Shown here in pieces: positions 7,166 to 7,858 of a stretch of 7,858 nucleotides of DNA. Each line of letters begins with the position of its first letter. The first letter of the stretch is position 1. The position numbers and the translations under genes were made by a program. The stretch lies in contig JACQFU010000042.1 in the NCBI GenBank assembly GCA_016199905.1, forward strand, positions 1 to 7,858. The letters run 5' to 3'. Below the pieces are notes generated by a model. It was not told the origin of the DNA and did not search any database. It was given only the letters and a program-made list of their open reading frames with translations. The stretch is from Candidatus Wallbacteria bacterium (GTDB lineage: Bacteria; Muiribacteriota; UBA6191; JACPRK01).

Positions 7166-7858
7166 ATGAGAATGGAGCGATGGATTGCAGGGAGGCTGCG
7201 CGGGGGCCTGGCTTGCGCGCTTCTCTTCACCTTGGCTGCGTTGCCGGTCCGCGGTCAGGACCCCGTCGCGATGGTGGAAAACCCTGCCGGCAGCGCGATG
7301 GTGAAACCGGCGACGGGCGAACCGGCCAAGGCGCTTCACCACGGGGATACGCTCGTGGGCAAGGACCGGATCCAGCTCGCTTCCGGCGGGCGCGTGACTT
7401 TGATCTCGGTTGCGAGCCTGGAGAAGAAGGACCTCTCGGGCGGCGTAGATTCCGCCGTCGACGCACTTCTGGGCGGAGGAGCGCCGGTTGCCGCGGCAGC
7501 ACCGTCGGCACCCAAGCTGTCCAGCCTGGTTGCGGTGCTCTCGGCGCCGCAGTTGGAGCCGGAAGGGATCAAGCGCGTGCAGATGCCGCGAACCGTTCGC
7601 GGCCGGCGCCGCGGTTTCGTCGACCTGATCTATCCCCGCAACACCCGCATCCGGGAGGATCGGCCGACCTTTCGCTGGAAACCCGTTACGGGGGCCGACG
7701 GCTACGAAATCACGATCCTCACGGGGACAATGGAGCCCGTCGTGGACCGCGAGAGCGTGAAGACCAACGAGTTCACCTATCCGCCGGGGATTCCCCCTCT
7801 GGCGCCGGGCCGTCCCTACTTCTGGCAGATTCGAGCCCGGGGAGCAGGTCGGAGGCCC
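7166..7858 (+). CDS. Exported FecR-like protein with Ig/fibronectin-type segment (3' end outside window)
   Basis: The frame holds 231 codons and stays open to the window edge. Residues 1-30 are a signal peptide: MRMERW start, basic RLR, hydrophobic LACALLFTLAALP, and probable cleavage near VRG before QD. Residues about 33-80 resemble a FecR domain, with a GDTL turn at 60-63 and LASGGRVTLI at 71-80. An Ala/Pro-rich linker follows (about 105-115). From about 153 the sequence looks like an Ig or fibronectin-type fold (PTFRW, GADGYEITI, PYFWQIRA). Classical FecR proteins are membrane anti-sigma regulators, but here no cytoplasmic anti-sigma part or membrane anchor is visible, so a soluble periplasmic or surface role fits better. 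The gene starts 45 bases after the CHAT frame on the same strand and is probably co-transcribed. The ribosome-binding site is weak (AGG just upstream); ATG 7172 is an alternative start. Confidence 0.82.
   Translation, partial: MRMERWIAGRLRGGLACALLFTLAALPVRGQDPVAMVENPAGSAMVKPATGEPAKALHHGDTLVGKDRIQLASGGRVTLISVASLEKKDLSGGVDSAVDALLGGGAPVAAAAPSAPKLSSLVAVLSAPQLEPEGIKRVQMPRTVRGRRRGFVDLIYPRNTRIREDRPTFRWKPVTGADGYEITILTGTMEPVVDRESVKTNEFTYPPGIPPLAPGRPYFWQIRARGAGRRP

Overview
The window is GC-rich, with codon third positions strongly biased to G/C. It shows a free-living bacterium with many secreted repeat proteins. The gene families (exported TPR-CHAT protein, FecR-like protein, NHL/CARDB surface protein) would suit Acidobacteriota, Myxococcota or a similar high-GC phylum. 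No lineage marker is present, so this is only a guess. I see no rRNA, tRNA, CRISPR array, insertion sequence or phage gene.

Layout. On the minus strand, from about 3261 down through base 1 and beyond the left edge, runs one long open frame. It encodes a secreted multidomain protein: signal peptide, NHL-type beta-propeller, CARDB-like domain, Ig-like domain, second CARDB domain, second NHL propeller and a PPC-like domain. The gene is 3'-truncated by the window. A gap of about 136 bases (3262-3397), the only intergenic stretch of any size, separates it from a divergent plus-strand gene at 3398. That gene has a signal peptide, a long TPR solenoid and a C-terminal CHAT (caspase/separase-like cysteine protease) domain.

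The CHAT gene is broken by one in-frame amber codon at 6395-6397 (codon 1000 of the reconstructed frame). The stop falls inside a conserved CHAT motif, and the same frame resumes at once and runs intact to 7120. The His and Cys of the predicted catalytic dyad (full-frame residues 1103 and 1145) lie downstream of the stop, so the 999-residue upstream product would be catalytically dead. A gap of 45 bases then leads to a third gene (7166 to beyond the right edge), which encodes an exported protein with a FecR-like segment followed by an Ig/fibronectin-type segment.

How they may work together. All three proteins carry N-terminal signal peptides, so the locus is an envelope or extracellular system, unlike the cytosolic CHAT proteases of CRISPR-linked and gasdermin systems. 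The TPR-CHAT and FecR-like genes look like an operon, and the NHL/CARDB gene shares their upstream region. A working hypothesis is an exported protease or scaffold with a FecR-like partner and a large propeller/adhesion protein as substrate or ligand-binding partner. This is inference from order and localisation only.
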